A stretch of DNA of 8,168 nucleotides from an uncultured Eubacteriales bacterium (GTDB lineage: Bacteria > Bacillota > Clostridia > Lachnospirales > Anaerotignaceae), in the NCBI GenBank assembly GCA_934256695.1, contig CAKQPE010000084.1:1-8168 (forward strand). The letters run 5' to 3'. The position numbers and the translations under genes were made by a program. Of this stretch, positions 1 through 5,580 are shown piece after piece. Position 1 is the stretch's first letter. The number at the start of each line of letters is the position of its first letter. Below the pieces are notes generated by a model. That model was not told the DNA's origin. It did no database searches and saw only the letters and a list, made by a program, of their open reading frames with translations.

Positions 1-5
1 AGCCG

Positions 6-48
6 TCCCTGAAAGGGAAGGTGGCAAACCGAAGGTTTGACGGAAGGG
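6..48 (+). repeat. Short double-hairpin repeat, unit 1
   Basis: Two perfect hairpins in series: TCCCT (6-10) with AGGGA (14-18) around a GAA loop, then CAAACC (25-30) with GGTTTG (34-39) around a GAA loop, joined by AGGTGG and followed by ACGGAAGGG. The order of parts matches the units at 57-104 and, inverted, 154-197, although the stem sequences differ. This resembles REP-like palindromic repeats of clostridial genomes as I remember them; no database was checked. No coding potential is apparent. Confidence 0.6.
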
Positions 49-56
49 TTTTAAAG

Positions 57-104
57 CCTTCTCTCGGGAGAAGGTGGTGAGACGTAGGCGAAGCGGATGA
101 GGGA
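57..104 (+). repeat. Short double-hairpin repeat, unit 2
   Basis: A perfect 7-bp stem CCTTCTC (57-63) with GAGAAGG (68-74) closes a TCGG loop. It is followed by TGGTGAGACG, a GCGAAGC mini-hairpin and the shared end CGGATGAGGGA. The second stem is degenerate compared with units 1 and 3. Units 2 and 3 face each other across an AT-rich spacer (105-153), so 57-197 can also be read as one MITE-like imperfect inverted repeat with arms of about 45-50 bp. Confidence 0.6.
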
Positions 105-153
105 AAAATAAGAAAATAAATTATATGAAAAACATAATTTGTATTTAAACAAA

Positions 154-197
154 TCCCTCATCCGTCACTTCGTGACACCTTCCCCCAAAGGGAAGGT
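154..197 (-). repeat. Short double-hairpin repeat, unit 3 (inverted)
   Basis: Read on the - strand this has a 7-bp terminal stem, CCTTCCC with GGGAAGG (arms at 190-196 and 178-184), then GTCAC with GTGAC around a GAA loop (arms 172-176 and 164-168), then CGGATGAGGGA. The shared end CGGATGAGGGA is identical to unit 2. The terminal stem differs from unit 2 at one base pair, C:G instead of T:A, which keeps the pairing. The - strand context has no gene beside it in the window. Confidence 0.6.
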
Positions 198-224
198 TTT
201 AAAAGCTTCACAAATGGATTCCCG

Positions 225-313
225 AAAAATGCAATGAAATTGCATTTTACCAAAAGTTTTACTAAATTTTTTTCAAAAAATTTTCAGGGTTTGGGGTGAA
301 ACCCCAAGGTCTT
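225..313 (-). repeat. Three-hairpin repeat, copy A (orphan, inverted)
   Basis: On the - strand the order is AAGACC, H1 (TTGGGG and CCCCAA, 291-307), ACCCTG, H2 (two 9-nt arms around GA, 264-283), a linker TAAAACTTTT, and H3 (10-bp stem, 226-235 with 239-248), then Ts. Over 89 positions it differs from copy C (8079-8167) at only two. Unlike the other copies it does not follow a gene: the next gene to the right, on the + strand, starts at 433 and points away. It therefore sits upstream of that gene in antisense orientation. Confidence 0.85.
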
Positions 314-330
314 ACATAAATTTATATTTG

Positions 331-403
331 GTAACAAAAACATTAAAATCCACACAAACTATTTTATTTTGTTACACTATGTATTATAATAAAAATATAT
401 AAT
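331..403 (+). promoter_or_regulatory. Candidate promoter with inverted repeat, transglutaminase gene
   Basis: A perfect TATAAT lies at 385-390 and a second at 398-403, 30-48 bases before the chosen start codon. No good -35 box stands 16-18 bases upstream of either. Just before the first TATAAT is a long inverted repeat: GTAACAAAA (331-339) pairs with TTTTGTTAC (367-375), and inside it TAAAAT (344-349) pairs with ATTTTA (361-366), leaving an 11-nt loop. A poor -35 plus a dyad in its place would suit an activator-dependent promoter, but this is inference and AT-rich DNA yields chance dyads. Confidence 0.4.
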
Positions 404-418
404 GGAATTTGGTTTGTT

Positions 419-425
419 GGGAGGA
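419..425 (+). promoter_or_regulatory. Ribosome binding site deciding the start at 433
   Basis: GGGAGGA lies 7 bases before ATG 433. An in-frame TTG at 409 would place this site inside the reading frame and has no ribosome site of its own, so the ATG is chosen. Confidence 0.85.
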
Positions 426-432
426 TTTTTTT

Positions 433-1332
433 ATGAAGAATAAAAATTTATTTGAGATTATAAGAAAAAAAATATGGATATTTATACTGGCGGCAATATG
501 CATTGTTACTGTTGCGGCACATGCGGATAATTCGGGTCTGAAAATACCTTCTGCTTCAGGTACAACTGTAATGAAAAATGATAAGGCTGCTGTAGATGCA
601 TCAAACAGCAGTGAAGGCTATGTTATGATAAAGTATACAGGCGGAAAAGATGTTAAGGTAAAGGCAATAATCGAAAAGAACGGTGGAACAAAATATACAT
701 ATGATGTTTTAAATAAAGGCTCATATGAAACATTCCCTCTTTCGGAAGGAAAAGGTACATATAAAGTAACTGTATACGAAAACGCAGGCGGAACAAAATA
801 TACAACGGCTTTCGGAACATCTGTTAGTTCAAATATGTCTGACGACTATACAACATTCCTTTACCCAAACCAGTACGCATGGTATACAGCGAACTCAAAT
901 GTTGTTAAAAAAGCAAAAGAAATAGTCGGCAGTAAGTCAAAGGAGCTTGATAAGGTTGCGGCTGTCTATGACTATGTTGTAAATAATTTTTCGTATGACT
1001 ATGATAAGGCAAAAACGGTGAAAAGCGGATATGTTCCGAATCCTGACAGTATATTAAGCAGTAAAAAAGGCATATGTCTTGACTATGCTTCTGTAATGGT
1101 TTCTATGTTAAGGAGCCAGGACGTACCTACAAAGCTTGTTGTCGGATATGCGGGAGACACATATCATGCATGGATTAATGTATATGTAAAAGATGTAGGT
1201 TGGCTTGACAATGTAATTTATTTTGACGGCAAGAATTGGGAACTTGTAGATCCGACTTTTGCTTCTACATCAAGCAGTAAAACATCATACAAGCCTGACC
1301 AAAGTAAATATTCAACTAAGTTTGTTTATTGA
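433..1332 (+). CDS. Secreted transglutaminase-like (Transglut_core) protein
   Basis: A 299-residue protein. Residues 1-31 form a signal peptide: charged MKNKNLFEIIRKK, a hydrophobic core, and a likely cleavage after AHA. No lipobox is present. A beta-rich, Gly/Thr/Tyr-rich stretch (about 45-135) resembles the Ig-like modules that precede such domains. The C-terminal half is a transglutaminase/protease core with the full triad: Cys215 in KKGICLDYAS, His245 in YHAWIN, and Asp273 in LVDPTF. Family members act as cysteine proteases, peptide cyclases or crosslinkers at the cell surface; the reaction here is unknown. The end lacks a sorting signal or TM, so the protein is probably released or loosely bound. 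It lies 144 bases before the pilus operon on the same strand, with a hairpin between, so co-transcription is possible but unproven. Family assignment is firm, substrate is not. Confidence 0.88.
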   Translation: MKNKNLFEIIRKKIWIFILAAICIVTVAAHADNSGLKIPSASGTTVMKNDKAAVDASNSSEGYVMIKYTGGKDVKVKAIIEKNGGTKYTYDVLNKGSYETFPLSEGKGTYKVTVYENAGGTKYTTAFGTSVSSNMSDDYTTFLYPNQYAWYTANSNVVKKAKEIVGSKSKELDKVAAVYDYVVNNFSYDYDKAKTVKSGYVPNPDSILSSKKGICLDYASVMVSMLRSQDVPTKLVVGYAGDTYHAWINVYVKDVGWLDNVIYFDGKNWELVDPTFASTSSSKTSYKPDQSKYSTKFVY

Positions 1333-1372
1333 TTTTGCGGCTGATGTGAAAATTATATAAGCGGAATTAATA

Positions 1373-1407
1373 TTGAGGGTGTTTTTCTGTTGTAAAATCA
1401 CCCTCAA
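1373..1407 (+). terminator. Hairpin between transglutaminase gene and pilus operon
   Basis: A perfect 9-bp stem, TTGAGGGTG (1373-1381) with CACCCTCAA (1399-1407), is extended inward by TTTT with AAAA. It follows the stop codon by 40 bases. Neither strand shows a clear T-run directly after it, so it may be a weak or leaky terminator, an mRNA 3' stabiliser or an attenuator. No clear promoter is seen in 1408-1476 before the pilus operon. Confidence 0.45.
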
Positions 1408-1476
1408 ACTACATAAAAAAGTTATTTTTGGTATTAAAAATATTTAATATCTGTAAAGAAACGGACAGGTGTTTTT

Positions 1477-2511
1477 ATGAAAAAACTTACAGAACAGGAA
1501 GTATCTGTATTTTGTGCGGAACTTTCAATGCTTTTAAGCTCGGGAATGAGCCTTGAACAAGGCATTATAGCGATGGAGGAAGAAGAAAAGACCGAGGACG
1601 GAAAAAAACTTCTTTCTGACATATATGAGCAGATGGAAGTTGGTTCAAATTTATATAATGCAATGAAAGAAACGGAGTGTTTTCCAACTTATGTAACCGA
1701 TATGGTTCATATGGGAGAAGAAACAGGCAATCTTGATGTTGTATTCAAACAGCTCAGTCGTTTTTATGATGAAAAGGAAGAACTTATGTCATCAATAAAA
1801 TCAGCTGTTGTATATCCTTTTATTATGGCAGCAATGATGCTTGTGGTGCTTGTTATAATGATAGTAAAGGTACTGCCTATGATAAGTCAGGTTTATTACA
1901 GTCTGGGAAGTGAAGTTCCGGCATCTGTAAGAATAATTATGCAGTCCGGCAGAGTTGTAACGGTAATGGCGGCGATATTTCTTGCTGTTTTAATAGCTGC
2001 GGTTATTTATTCAGTAGTATACTCAAAAATAAAAGAAGGCAAAAAAGCCTTTGATATTGAAAAATACATAATGAAAAATACATCAATGGGAATTAATCTT
2101 TCAAAAGGCAGATTTGCATCTGTACTGTCGATGGTGTTTGCAAGCGGAATTGATGTTGATTACGGCATTGATTTGGCAGACAGATTTATAGAAAACAATA
2201 TGCTAAAGGAAAAAATTGCTCAGTGCAAGGAACAGACTGCAGCTGGAGAATCGCTTGTTGAAAGCATAGAAAAAGCCGGTATTTTTGAAGGTCTTTCAAT
2301 GGGTATTTTTGCCATGGGAATGAAAAGCGGAAATGCAGCTGAGGCACTTAAACTTATAGCAGACAGATATAACAAAGATGCACAAAATAAGATTGCCGAA
2401 AGAGTGTCTGCAATAGAGCCGATAATGGTTATTGTGCTTTCCGTACTTATTGGTATAATACTTATTATGGTTATGCTTCCGCTTTTGGGTATAATGTCTG
2501 CCATGGGTTAA
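1477..2511 (+). CDS. GspF/PilC-type inner-membrane platform protein
   Basis: A 344-residue protein with the two tandem T2SSF domains of GspF/PilC, the membrane platform on which the pilus ATPase acts. Domain 1 is about residues 8-131 and carries LSSGMSLEQGI and the signature GEETGNLD (80-87). Domain 2 is about 209-335 and carries FASGIDVDYGI and GMKSGNAAEAL (281-291). Three membrane segments lie at about 111-133, 160-182 and 314-336. It is shorter than Gram-negative PilC (about 400 residues) because the N-terminal extension is missing; the first domain begins almost at the start codon. ATG 1477 has AGGTG 5 bases upstream. It opens the six-gene operon, and the next gene starts 10 bases after its stop. 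Assignment to the family is firm; whether the machine is a pilus or a pseudopilus is open. Confidence 0.92.
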   Translation: MKKLTEQEVSVFCAELSMLLSSGMSLEQGIIAMEEEEKTEDGKKLLSDIYEQMEVGSNLYNAMKETECFPTYVTDMVHMGEETGNLDVVFKQLSRFYDEKEELMSSIKSAVVYPFIMAAMMLVVLVIMIVKVLPMISQVYYSLGSEVPASVRIIMQSGRVVTVMAAIFLAVLIAAVIYSVVYSKIKEGKKAFDIEKYIMKNTSMGINLSKGRFASVLSMVFASGIDVDYGIDLADRFIENNMLKEKIAQCKEQTAAGESLVESIEKAGIFEGLSMGIFAMGMKSGNAAEALKLIADRYNKDAQNKIAERVSAIEPIMVIVLSVLIGIILIMVMLPLLGIMSAMG

Positions 2512-2521
2512 GGTGATAAAT

Positions 2522-2845
2522 ATGATATTTAAAAAAAGAAAAAGCAAAAAGACATGGATTATACCTTATTTGGTTTTTGCGGCTGCGGCAGGAGCAATAT
2601 TTTTTAATGCGGGCAGTTTCAGTGAAAATTCAGACAAAGAAGCAAAGAAAAACCTTACGGAAACAGTACAAAAAATGGCTGTACACTGCTATGCCATAGA
2701 GGGGCAGTATCCTCAAAACACAGAGTATCTGGAAGATAATTACGGTCTTAGCTACAACCACGGCAGATATACTGTGCATTATGAGCTTATAGGCTCTAAT
2801 TTAATGCCCGATATTTTTGTTACGGAGAGTGATGTTGATGATTAA
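2522..2845 (+). CDS. One-TM protein of the pilus operon, unknown function
   Basis: A 107-residue protein with a basic start (MIFKKRKSKK), one membrane segment at about 12-29, and a short extracytoplasmic part containing CYAIEGQYPQNTEYLEDNYGL. That stretch recalls the helix-loop in GspG-like pseudopilins, where an ExYP-type segment follows the long helix, and similar small proteins sit in clostridial pilus clusters as far as I recall. It has no prepilin cleavage motif with Glu+5, so it is probably an anchored accessory protein and not a processed pilin. ATG 2522 is chosen because AAGGTG (2510-2515) stands 6 bases before it; the in-frame GTG 2513 lies within that ribosome site. Its end overlaps the next gene by 8 bases, suggesting translational coupling. 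Confidence 0.78.
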   Translation: MIFKKRKSKKTWIIPYLVFAAAAGAIFFNAGSFSENSDKEAKKNLTETVQKMAVHCYAIEGQYPQNTEYLEDNYGLSYNHGRYTVHYELIGSNLMPDIFVTESDVDD

Positions 2846-3341
2846 ATATAAAAATAAAGGACACAGCACAGATATTTTTTTTGTGCTGTGTATTTTTCTT
2901 ATTTTTGCTGTTGTGCTTTCCTCTCTTTTGATTATTGGGATAAAGACATATGAAGGAATAAATGCAGAAACGGAACAGAACTACGAATTAAGAACGGGAA
3001 TACTTTATATTGAAAACAAGATACACTCCTGTAATGAAGAAGGCAAAATAGAGACGGAAAGGTTCGGAGACAGTGATGCCATTATTCTTTCGGAGACAGA
3101 TGATTTTGGAAACGAGTATGTAACAAGGCTTTACTGCTATAACGGAAGTCTTATGGAGCTGTATACTGAAAAAGACAATATCCTTGACCCTGTTGCCGGA
3201 AACGAAATAGCCGATATGGAGTATATGAATATTGATAATTCAGACGATGATATTTTAAAAATTACTGTTAAAAATGCAAATGGAAAAGAAAGAACAATAG
3301 CGGTTTCAACAGTAGGGCAGGGTGAATTATATGCAGATTGA
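2838..3341 (+). CDS. DUF4860-like one-TM protein of the pilus operon
   Basis: A 167-residue protein with a short basic N-terminus, a membrane segment at about 12-35 (FFVLCIFLIFAVVLSSLLI), then a helix with NYELRTGILYIENKI and a beta-rich domain (EYVTRLYCYNGSLMELYTEK, ILKITVKNANGKE). The layout and wording match the DUF4860 proteins I know from clostridial type IV pilus/type II secretion clusters; function is unknown. The shape (TM helix running into a pilin-like alpha/beta head) suggests a minor pseudopilin that escapes standard cleavage, which is inference. ATG 2838 is chosen because GGAGAG (2824-2829) is 8 bases upstream; ATG 2832 would leave only 2. The gene overlaps both neighbours (8 and 11 bases). 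A terminator-like hairpin lies in its first codons (2860s-2890s). Confidence 0.78.
   Translation: MIKYKNKGHSTDIFFVLCIFLIFAVVLSSLLIIGIKTYEGINAETEQNYELRTGILYIENKIHSCNEEGKIETERFGDSDAIILSETDDFGNEYVTRLYCYNGSLMELYTEKDNILDPVAGNEIADMEYMNIDNSDDDILKITVKNANGKERTIAVSTVGQGELYAD
2861..2891 (+). promoter_or_regulatory. Terminator-like hairpin inside the DUF4860-like gene
   Basis: ACACAGCACA (2861-2870) and TGTGCTGTGT (2882-2891) are perfectly complementary; a G:T and an A:T pair extend the stem to 12. It is followed by ATTTTTCTTATTTTT, so it has the form of an intrinsic terminator placed 24 bases into the coding region. The T-run is partly explained by Phe/Leu/Ile codons of the membrane segment. It could lower expression of the three downstream genes when translation is weak, or be chance. 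Confidence 0.45.
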
Positions 3342-3756
3342 GAAAAGTAAATCGGGATTGTTTTTAATGGAGCTTATAGTGGCAACATTGGTTCTTGCCG
3401 TTACTTCAGTTATATGCATAAGGATATTTCTTTCGGCAAAGATGTTAAGCAATAAAAGCACAGTGCTTACAAATGCTGTTATAGAAACTCGGAATACGGC
3501 AGAGCTTATAACCGGTGCGGGAGGAAAACTTGATAAAGTATGCAAATTCTATTCCGTAGAGGAAAATAACGGCTCTGTTGAGATATATTTTAATAAAGAA
3601 TTTAATTTATGCAAAAAGGACGAGGGTATATATTTAATTAAAATAAACTCCGAATATGACAAAAATTTTGTTGTTTCCGATATAATATACAGTGAAGCTA
3701 AAAATAAAACGGAAATATACAGTCTTAACTTAAAGACATACAAAGGGGAGGAGTAA
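3331..3756 (+). CDS. Type IV prepilin-like protein
   Basis: A 141-residue protein with a class III signal: MQIEKSKSG then LFLMELIVATLVLAVTSVI. The predicted prepilin peptidase cut is after Gly9, leaving Leu+1 and Glu+5 (Glu14), followed by the usual hydrophobic helix (to about residue 30). The head is short, with two Cys (in KVCKFYSVEE and NLCKKDEG) that could form a disulfide. The size and the divergent, non-aromatic +1 residue fit a minor pilin or pseudopilin better than a major one, but no other pilin with Glu+5 is in the window. ATG 3331 has AGGGTG (3319-3324) 6 bases upstream; the in-frame GTG 3322 lies inside that site. It overlaps the previous gene by 11 bases. No prepilin peptidase is encoded nearby. 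Confidence 0.8.
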   Translation: MQIEKSKSGLFLMELIVATLVLAVTSVICIRIFLSAKMLSNKSTVLTNAVIETRNTAELITGAGGKLDKVCKFYSVEENNGSVEIYFNKEFNLCKKDEGIYLIKINSEYDKNFVVSDIIYSEAKNKTEIYSLNLKTYKGEE

Positions 3757-3757
3757 T

Positions 3758-4201
3758 ATGAAAAACAGAAACAATATTCCTTTTCCTATAGGAGGAGCTT
3801 CTCTTATAATGACTTTTTTTATGATGTGCCTTTCCGTTTTCGGCATTATTGCATATATGTCTGCACAAAGGGATTATAATTTGTCATTAAAAACTGCAGA
3901 AAATGTTTCGGCTTATTATGCGGCACAAAATACTGCAGAGGAAATATTAAGTGATACGCAAAAGGCTTTTAAAACAGGAACCGAAGAAGAAATAACAGAA
4001 AAATACAGTAACTATGATGCACAACTTTACAGTGAAGGTGGAAAAAAGGTTATTACATACTATGTACCTATTGCAAACGAGCTTGTTTTGCAGATGAGTG
4101 TATCTTTTGCAGACGGAGAAACAAATGTAACGTGCAGAAAAACAAAAAACAACAGGGTTATAGAAGATGAGCCGCAGTTTCTTGATTTGCCTGTGTTTTA
4201 A
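3758..4201 (+). CDS. PilX-like minor pilin candidate
   Basis: A 147-residue protein starting one base after the previous stop, behind a strong GGGGAGGAG. The N-terminus PFPIGGASLIMTFF leads into a membrane helix (about 13-34) and then an amphipathic stretch with AENVSAYYAAQNTAEEIL. That pattern (hydrophobic helix without Glu+5, then an AAxxxAEE-type segment) recalls the N-terminal region of PilX-type minor pilins. A GG pair at 12-13 could be a processing site, but this is uncertain. The remaining part is a small mixed domain ending in EDEPQFLDLPVF. Family is inferred from position and layout, not from a firm signature. Stop at 4199-4201 leaves 28 bases to the pilT start. Confidence 0.65.
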   Translation: MKNRNNIPFPIGGASLIMTFFMMCLSVFGIIAYMSAQRDYNLSLKTAENVSAYYAAQNTAEEILSDTQKAFKTGTEEEITEKYSNYDAQLYSEGGKKVITYYVPIANELVLQMSVSFADGETNVTCRKTKNNRVIEDEPQFLDLPVF

Positions 4202-4229
4202 AAATATTTAAAGAATAAGAGGTAAAGAT

Positions 4230-5294
4230 ATGGATATTTTGGGTATATTGAAAGATGCAGCCGAAAAGAAGGCATCTGATATTTTTATAGTTGCGGGAAT
4301 ACCTGTATCATATAAGATTAATGGAAATATAGTTCGCACCGATGGTGAAAGGCTTATGCCTGATGATACAAAAGAACTTATAGAGCAGATGTATCATATG
4401 AGCAATGAAAGAAGCATGGAAAGTTTTGAAAAAACAGGTGATGATGATTTTTCTTTTTCGGTAAATAATCTTTCTCGTTTCAGAATAAATGCGTACAGGC
4501 AGAGAGGCTCAATAGCGGCTGTTATAAGGGTAATTTCATTTACTTTGCCGAACTACAAGGAACTGGGAATACCCGACAATGTAATGAGGTTGTCGGAGCT
4601 TAACAGCGGCTTTGTACTTGTAACAGGGCCTGCGGCAAGCGGCAAAAGCACAACTCTTGCCTGTATAGTAAATGCTATAAACGAAAACAGAAATGCACAC
4701 ATAATTACACTTGAAGATCCTATAGAGTATTTACACAGGCATAAGAAAAGTGTTGTAAGCCAAAGAGAAGTGCCGCTTGATACGCAGAGCTATGTGACGG
4801 CACTCGTAGCGGCTTTAAGGCAGTCGCCTGATGTTATACAGCTTGGAGAAATAAGAGACAGCGAAACAATAAGAACAGCAGTTACAGCGGCAGAAACAGG
4901 ACATTTCCTTCTTTCAACACTGCATACTATAGGTGCGGCAAACACCATTGACCGTATAGTAGATGCATTTCCCGAACACCAACAGCAGCAGATAAGAGTA
5001 CAGCTTTCAATGGTACTTAGAGCTGTTGTATCACAGCAGCTTGTGCCTTCGGCAGACGGCGGAGTAGTACCGGCTTTTGAGGTAATGTATGTAAACAGTG
5101 CTATAAAAACAATGATACGAGACAATAAGATACACCAGATAGATTCTGCCATATTCTCGTCCGGTGACGAAAACATGATTTCTATGGATAACAGTCTTTT
5201 TAATTTATATAAGCAAGGAATAATAACAGAGGAAACGGCTCTTATATACAGCATAAACAAAGCACTTATGCAGAAAAAGATAGAAAAGAGTTAA
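4230..5294 (+). CDS. pilT: PilT-type pilus ATPase
   Basis: A 354-residue cytoplasmic hexameric ATPase of the PilT family, normally the motor for pilus retraction. Visible motifs in order: the N-terminal PAS-like part beginning MDILGILKDAAEKKASDIF; Walker A GPAASGKSTT (133-142, Lys139); Asp box LEDPIEYLH (161-); Walker B GEIRDSETI (206-, Glu207); and the His box LLSTLHTIGAANTIDRI (His232). The C-terminal part QIRVQLSMVLRAVVSQQLVP matches PilT closely. The AIRNL motif that PilT needs for retraction reads AIKTM here (291-295). Length is normal for PilT. A ribosome site AAGAGGTAAAG precedes ATG 4230. Last gene of the operon; TAA is followed in frame by a second TAA at 5301, and a three-hairpin repeat begins 8 bases after the stop. 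Family firm; retraction versus extension role uncertain because no PilB is nearby. Confidence 0.93.
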   Translation: MDILGILKDAAEKKASDIFIVAGIPVSYKINGNIVRTDGERLMPDDTKELIEQMYHMSNERSMESFEKTGDDDFSFSVNNLSRFRINAYRQRGSIAAVIRVISFTLPNYKELGIPDNVMRLSELNSGFVLVTGPAASGKSTTLACIVNAINENRNAHIITLEDPIEYLHRHKKSVVSQREVPLDTQSYVTALVAALRQSPDVIQLGEIRDSETIRTAVTAAETGHFLLSTLHTIGAANTIDRIVDAFPEHQQQQIRVQLSMVLRAVVSQQLVPSADGGVVPAFEVMYVNSAIKTMIRDNKIHQIDSAIFSSGDENMISMDNSLFNLYKQGIITEETALIYSINKALMQKKIEKS

Positions 5295-5301
5295 GACATT
5301 T

Positions 5302-5400
5302 AAGACCTTGGGGTTTCACCCCAAACCCTGACAATTTTTTGAAAAAAATTGAGTAAAACTTTTAACAAAAATCCCTTCAAAAATTTTGAAGGGATTTTTT
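5302..5400 (+). repeat. Three-hairpin repeat, copy B, after pilT
   Basis: AAGACC is followed by H1 (TTGGGG 5308-5313 with CCCCAA 5319-5324), ACCCTG, H2 (CAATTTTTT 5332-5340 and AAAAAATTG 5343-5351 around GA), linker TAAAACTTTT, and H3. In its first 62 bases it differs from copy A at only two sites, 5332 and 5351, and these two bases pair with each other in H2. Its H3 is unrelated in sequence to that of copies A and C. TTAAGAC occurs twice at its left edge (5291-5297 and 5300-5306). Confidence 0.88.
5367..5400 (+). terminator. Intrinsic terminator of the pilus operon (H3 of copy B)
   Basis: AAAAATCCCTTC (5367-5378) pairs with GAAGGGATTTTT (5388-5399), with an A/T-only apex, and the stem runs straight into a T-run. 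It stands 72 bases after the pilT stop and is the third hairpin of the repeat. Confidence 0.85.
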
Positions 5401-5477
5401 AGCAAAATATTTTAATTAATTTATACAGGAGTAGATATTTTATACATTATTAAAGTATATAATTAATTTTATAACAT
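5401..5477. other. AT-rich spacer between two facing repeats
   Basis: This stretch separates copy B (+) from copy D (-) at the convergent end of pilT and gdhA. It is nearly all A and T, and I see no gene, hairpin or promoter that can be supported. Confidence 0.5.
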
Positions 5478-5513
5478 AAAAACCTGCATTGAAAATTTTC
5501 AATGCAGGTTTTT
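5478..5513. terminator. Bidirectional terminator, 36-bp perfect palindrome (H3 of copy D)
   Basis: The palindrome is centred between 5495 and 5496; each arm reads AAAAACCTGCATTGAAAA on its own strand. T-runs flank it on both strands (TTTTTT at 5509-5514 on +, TTTTT at 5482-5478 on -). It should stop gdhA transcripts and also any read-through from the pilus operon. Confidence 0.88.
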
Positions 5514-5576
5514 TATTAAAGTTTAGGTCAAGCCTTTTCAAAGGCTTGCAGGGTTTGGGACAGAATCCCAAGGTTT
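5478..5576 (-). repeat. Three-hairpin repeat, copy D, after gdhA (divergent)
   Basis: On the - strand it starts 4 bases after the gdhA stop: ACC, H1 TTGGGA with TCCCAA (5566-5571 and 5555-5560), ACCCTG, H2 CAAGCCTTT and AAAGGCTTG around GA (5529-5548), a linker CCTAAACTTTA, then H3. Compared with copies A-C, H1 has an A:T pair where they have G:C, and the H2 arms are largely rewritten yet keep the exact 9-2-9 geometry and the TTTGAAA apex. This is the most diverged copy and the best evidence that structure is what is kept. Confidence 0.82.
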
Positions 5577-5580
5577 ATAA

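Noticed and set aside
1..313. CRISPR array
   Set aside because: The repeats are few, diverged, in both orientations and without regular spacers; there are no cas genes.
409..432. TTG start giving an 8-residue longer transglutaminase-like protein
   Set aside because: The ribosome site GGGAGGA lies inside the extension, 7 bases before ATG 433, and the extension would spoil the signal peptide N-terminus.
2036..2051. Hairpin AAGGC/GCCTT within pilC
   Set aside because: Only 5 bp, inside a coding region and without a T-run; expected by chance.
2513..2521. GTG start for the one-TM gene after pilC
   Set aside because: The GTG is part of the AAGGTG ribosome site that serves ATG 2522.
4790..5260. 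156-residue open frame antisense to pilT
   Set aside because: It lies entirely within the well-supported pilT gene and its translation resembles no family; it is most likely a by-product of codon bias.
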